From positions 620,001 through 684,000 of the forward strand of contig NZ_JAHRED010000001.1 in NCBI RefSeq assembly GCF_019084045.1: a DNA stretch of 64,000 nucleotides. The letters are read 5' to 3'. Source of the DNA: Paeniglutamicibacter quisquiliarum (lineage in GTDB: Bacteria > Actinomycetota > Actinomycetes > Actinomycetales > Micrococcaceae). Position numbers and translations under genes: made by a program. Below are positions 60,858-64,000 of the stretch, piece after piece; within the stretch, counting starts at the first letter, position 1, and each line of letters begins with the position of its first letter. Below the pieces are notes generated by a model. It was given only the letters and a program-made list of their open reading frames with translations, ran no database searches and was not told the origin of the DNA.

Positions 60858-61802
60858 CTAACTTACAGCCTCCGGGTCGACGTCCGTCGGCGCCGGAAGA
60901 GTGGCAGCCTGCGCGTGCAGGGCGCTGCGGACCGCGACCAGCCCGGGGTGTTGGGTCGAGGAGTGGCGCACGGAGGTGAAGATGGTGCGCCGCGGCGCCC
61001 CGGGCAGATCGACGATGCGCAGCTCGCGCTTGCGGGCGGCCCAGACCAGGTCCGGCAGCAGGGCCACGGCGTTGCCGGATTCGACCAGCCTGACGTGGGC
61101 CTGCAGGTCGGCTGTTTCGTAGCGCACATCGGGTTCGAACCCGGCCATGCGGCAGGCCTGTTCGGCCCAGTGCCGCGAGGCCGCGCCACGCGGTTCCATG
61201 ACCCAGGGCAGGCCGGCGGCGGCCTCGATGGCAGTGACATGGTGGAACTCGGCCGGCATCGCCTCGTCCCGGGCCGGCAGCGCCAGGCGGATCGCGTCGT
61301 GGGCCAGGATCTTGCGGTCCAGGGTGGCATAGTGCGGGGCCGCATGGCCGGGGTACTGCTCCGCCACGACCAGGTCGAAATCCCGCGCCCACGTCTCATG
61401 AAGCGCGGTTTCCGGTTCGTGCTGCACCATTTCCACGCGCAGGTGGGGGAAGTCCTGGCGCAGCTCGCGCAGCACCGAGGGGATCAGTGAAAGCACCGCG
61501 GTCTGGAACACTGCCAGGCGCACCGTGCCGGCCACGGCCTGCTGGGTGGAGGCGAGGTCCGCCTCGGCCCGTTCCATGGAATCAAGCAATTCGTCGGTGT
61601 GTGCCACCAGCACCTCGGCCTGCGGGGTCAGTTGCAGGCGCCGCCCGACCTTGCGCAGCAGTTTCACGCCGGTCTCCTTTTCGAGCAGCGAAAGCTGCTG
61701 GGAGATCGAGGAGGGGCTGTAGCTAAGCGCGTCGGAGACCTCGGCGATGGTGCCGCGGATGCTCAGTTCGCGCAGCAGCCGCAGGCGTCGGATTTCCAGC
61801 AT
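60858..61802 (-). CDS. LysR-family regulator of the proline module
   Basis: 314 residues. HTH RLRLLRELSIRGTIAEVSDALSY, then SPSSISQQLSLLEKETGVKLL. A LysR substrate domain follows to the end. It is divergent from putA (228 bp) and lies behind putP, so it probably controls both. Within the 228 bp are a GTGATCC-CTGC-GGATCAC palindrome and a CCGAA-N8-TTCGG repeat. Confidence 0.87.
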   Translation of the reverse strand: MLEIRRLRLLRELSIRGTIAEVSDALSYSPSSISQQLSLLEKETGVKLLRKVGRRLQLTPQAEVLVAHTDELLDSMERAEADLASTQQAVAGTVRLAVFQTAVLSLIPSVLRELRQDFPHLRVEMVQHEPETALHETWARDFDLVVAEQYPGHAAPHYATLDRKILAHDAIRLALPARDEAMPAEFHHVTAIEAAAGLPWVMEPRGAASRHWAEQACRMAGFEPDVRYETADLQAHVRLVESGNAVALLPDLVWAARKRELRIVDLPGAPRRTIFTSVRHSSTQHPGLVAVRSALHAQAATLPAPTDVDPEAVS

Positions 61803-61824
61803 GGTCGGCTCCCTGGTGGGCCGG

Positions 61825-61842
61825 GTGATCCCTGCGGATCAC
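61825..61842. promoter_or_regulatory. palindrome upstream of lysR start
   Basis: GTGATCC-CTGC-GGATCAC is a perfect 7-bp-arm repeat 23 bp before the LysR start. It may be a control site or leader hairpin. Confidence 0.45.
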
Positions 61843-61871
61843 GGTGGTTGGTGACACCCCAGGATACATTG

Positions 61872-61937
61872 GGAAAACCGAAGGAAAACATTCGGCTTTG
61901 TTCACTTTTGCTGAAGGGATGAAAAGGGTCATACTGT
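61872..61937 (+). promoter_or_regulatory. putA promoter with upstream repeats
   Basis: -35 TTGCTG (61908-61913) and -10 TACTGT (61932-61937) are 18 bp apart. Just upstream, GGAAAAC occurs twice at an 11-bp interval (61872-61878 and 61883-61889), and CCGAA-N8-TTCGG spans 61878-61895. These fit a LysR activator site close to the -35. Confidence 0.5.
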
Positions 61938-62030
61938 CTGGTGAACCCCGCCTATCAATGCGACACCATACGTGTGCAAGATGGGTAGTGGTAGCTCCCC
62001 AGCCACCCTTTCTTCCTAGGAGAAGCAGCC

Positions 62031-64000
62031 GTGTCCCAATCGACTTCGCACGTGCGTGTAGTCCCACCGGCCCAAGCCGCCGATGGCACCCCCCTGGTCC
62101 GCCCCCAGGACCTGGCCGACGAGACCATCAAGCTGGTGCGCCATTGGCTCACCGAGGGCTCGAAGGTCCCGGTTGACGCCTCCGCCGCACAGCTCGCCGG
62201 CGTGTTGAAGGACCCCAACGGCCTGGACTTCACCGTTGGCTTCGTCGACGGCGTGATCCGCCCCGAGGACCTGAAGGTCGCGGCCCGCAACCTCAAGTCG
62301 CTGGCCCCGAAGGTTCCCTCCTTCCTGCCCTGGTACATGAAGTCCGCGGTGGCACTCGGCGGCACCATGGCCCCGATCCTGCCCGGCATCGTCGTGCCGA
62401 TCGCCCGCAAGGTGCTGCGCGAGATGGTCGGCCACCTGATCATCGACGCGACCGACGCGAAGCTCGGTGCCTCGATCTCCAAGATCCGCAAGGAAGGCAT
62501 CGACCTCAACGTCAACCTCCTGGGCGAGGCCATCCTCGGCGAGGGCGAGGCCGCCCGCCGCCTCGAAGGCACCCACAAGCTGCTGGCCCGCGACGATGTC
62601 GACTACGTGTCCATCAAGGTGTCCTCCACCGTGGCCCCGCACAACCACTGGGCCTTCGACGAGGCCGTCGGGCACATCATCGAGAAGCTCGTCCCGCTGT
62701 ACCGCCTGGCCGCCACCTCCGCGCCCAAGAAGAAGTTCATCAACCTGGACATGGAGGAGTACAAGGACCTGGACCTGACCATCGCGGTCTTCACCCAGAT
62801 CCTTGACCGCGAAGAATTCCGCGACCTCGAGGCCGGCATCGTGCTGCAGGCCTACCTGCCCGACGCCCTCTCGGCGATGATCCACCTGCAGGAATGGTCC
62901 GCCAAGCGCGTGGGCGCCGGCGGGGCCCCGATCAAGGTGCGCGTCGTGAAGGGCGCCAACCTGCCGATGGAGCAGGTCGAAGCGAACCTGCACGGCTGGC
63001 CGGTCGCCACCTGGAACACCAAGCAGGACTCGGACACCTCCTACAAGTCGGTGCTGGACTACGCGCTGCGCCCGGGACACGTGGAGAACGTGCGCATCGG
63101 CATCGCCGGCCACAACCTCTTCGACGTCGCCCTGGCCTGGCTGCTGGCCCAGGGCCGCGGCGTCACCGCCGGCATCGAATTCGAGATGCTGCTGGGCATG
63201 GCCACCGGCCAGGCCGAGGCCGTGCGCAAGGACGTCGGACGCCTGCTGCTCTACACGCCGGTCGTGCACCCGGGTGAATTCGACGTGGCCATCGCCTACC
63301 TGATCCGCCGCCTCGAAGAAGGCGCCAGCCAGGAAAACTTCATGTCCGCCGTCTTCGAGCTGGACAAGAACGAGGCCCTGTTCGAACGCGAAAAGAACCG
63401 CTTCCTGGCTTCCCTGGCTGACCTGGATGACAGCATCCCGGCCCCGCACCGCATCCAGGACCGCAACGTGGTCGACGCCGCCGCCATCGAGGCCAAGCTG
63501 GCCGGCCTGGCCGACGGCACGCTCGACTTCGAGAACACCCCCGACACCGACCCCGACCTGCCGGGCAACCGCGCCTGGGGCCGGGAGATCGTGAACAAGA
63601 TGGTCGGCTCGACCCTCGGAAACGACTCCGTCGCCCAGTCCATGATCCACACCGAGGACGAGCTGGAAAAGGTCGTCCAGACCGCGGTCGCCGCCTCCGA
63701 CTCGTGGGTTGCAATGGGTGCCAAGGCCCGCGCCGCCATTCTGCACCGCGCCGGTGCCGCCCTCGAGGCCCGCCGCGCGGACCTCCTCGAGGTCATGGGT
63801 TCCGAATGCGGCAAGACCCTGGACCAGGGCGACCCCGAGGTCTCCGAGGCCATCGACTTCGCCCACTACTACGCCCAGCGCGGCCTGGACCTGGAAAACG
63901 TCGACGGCGCCACCTTCGTTCCCTCGAAGCTGACCGTTGTCACCCCGCCGTGGAACTTCCCCGTTGCCATCCCGGCAGGCTCCACCCTGTCGGCGCTGGC
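62031..64000 (+). CDS. putA: bifunctional proline dehydrogenase / P5C dehydrogenase, N-terminal part
   Basis: The gene starts at GTG 62031 with TAGGAGAAG upstream and runs off the window (656 codons seen, no stop). The proline dehydrogenase domain is nearly complete: VNLLGEAILGEGEA, SIKVSSTVAPHN, VLQAYLPDAL, VRVVKGANLPME and the C-terminal EFEMLLGMA. From about residue 500 the aldehyde dehydrogenase domain begins and reaches VVTPPWNFPVAIPAG; its catalytic Cys is beyond the edge. The enzyme converts proline to glutamate. It is divergent from lysR. Confidence 0.93.
   Translation, partial: MSQSTSHVRVVPPAQAADGTPLVRPQDLADETIKLVRHWLTEGSKVPVDASAAQLAGVLKDPNGLDFTVGFVDGVIRPEDLKVAARNLKSLAPKVPSFLPWYMKSAVALGGTMAPILPGIVVPIARKVLREMVGHLIIDATDAKLGASISKIRKEGIDLNVNLLGEAILGEGEAARRLEGTHKLLARDDVDYVSIKVSSTVAPHNHWAFDEAVGHIIEKLVPLYRLAATSAPKKKFINLDMEEYKDLDLTIAVFTQILDREEFRDLEAGIVLQAYLPDALSAMIHLQEWSAKRVGAGGAPIKVRVVKGANLPMEQVEANLHGWPVATWNTKQDSDTSYKSVLDYALRPGHVENVRIGIAGHNLFDVALAWLLAQGRGVTAGIEFEMLLGMATGQAEAVRKDVGRLLLYTPVVHPGEFDVAIAYLIRRLEEGASQENFMSAVFELDKNEALFEREKNRFLASLADLDDSIPAPHRIQDRNVVDAAAIEAKLAGLADGTLDFENTPDTDPDLPGNRAWGREIVNKMVGSTLGNDSVAQSMIHTEDELEKVVQTAVAASDSWVAMGAKARAAILHRAGAALEARRADLLEVMGSECGKTLDQGDPEVSEAIDFAHYYAQRGLDLENVDGATFVPSKLTVVTPPWNFPVAIPAGSTLSAL

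Noticed and set aside
62016-63866. 616-codon leftward open frame
   Set aside because: Antisense to putA; no recognisable domain, whereas the plus strand encodes PutA motifs in order.

Overview
The window is high-GC chromosomal DNA from an actinobacterium, most likely a member of the Micrococcaceae (Arthrobacter sensu lato or a close relative). This is inferred from gene content: GuaB1-type GMP reductase, DUF4282 and DUF456 membrane proteins, short or absent 5' leaders, and a fused PutA. No database search was possible. I see no CRISPR array, transposase, integrase or phage gene. It reads as an ordinary chromosome rich in catabolic modules, each with its own regulator.

Layout. 1-5.5 kb: truncated alpha/beta hydrolase, a ferredoxin-reductase plus Rieske ferredoxin pair, a membrane protein, a 32-codon leader ORF abutting an MFS transporter, and a VTT-domain protein. 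5.6-8.1 kb: Lrp regulator, guaB1, and a duplicated Cys-rich DUF1540 protein. 8.2-19.1 kb: a 5-oxoproline (pyroglutamate) regulon. pxpA, pxpBC and a biotin carboxylase-BCCP gene overlap by 4 bp each and are followed by a GntR/FCD regulator. A separate unit carries an atypical NRAMP-fold transporter and a DUF1445 protein. Both promoters carry the same 11-bp operator. Adenine deaminase, an MFS transporter and a SurA-like lipoprotein lie between the two units. 19.2-27.5 kb: small proteins, then a TetR/old yellow enzyme/SDR/thioesterase/hydrolase/quinone reductase group with a shared operator-promoter. 27.5-31.5 kb: TetR, amine oxidase, universal stress protein and APC permease, with a 21-bp palindrome at the divergent promoter. 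31.7-37.4 kb: idi, then etfB-etfA-cytochrome b-acyl-CoA dehydrogenase, RidA and a second Lrp.

37.4-48.7 kb: a possible structured RNA, a small HTH protein, two tRNA-Ala genes (CGC and GGC anticodons), a DUF4232 protein, N5-(carboxyethyl)ornithine synthase, AlkB, an EEP-family phosphodiesterase, a second ferredoxin reductase, an MFS/TetR pair, and an SH3-SH3-polysaccharide deacetylase. 48.8-52.1 kb: galT-galK with a divergent DeoR regulator. 52.1-58.5 kb: Ogt, a frameshifted TIGR01777 epimerase, an XRE regulator, ilvD and an S10-family peptidase. 58.6-64 kb: DUF4282 protein, then the proline module putP, a LysR regulator and divergent putA, which runs off the right edge.

The most interesting system is the pyroglutamate regulon. 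Its NRAMP-fold transporter has lost the metal-binding DPGN motif, a biotin carboxylase is embedded in the 5-oxoprolinase operon, and three copies of one palindrome tie the parts to a local GntR regulator. Next is the etfBA-cytochrome b-acyl-CoA dehydrogenase cluster, which suggests a direct membrane exit for ETF electrons.
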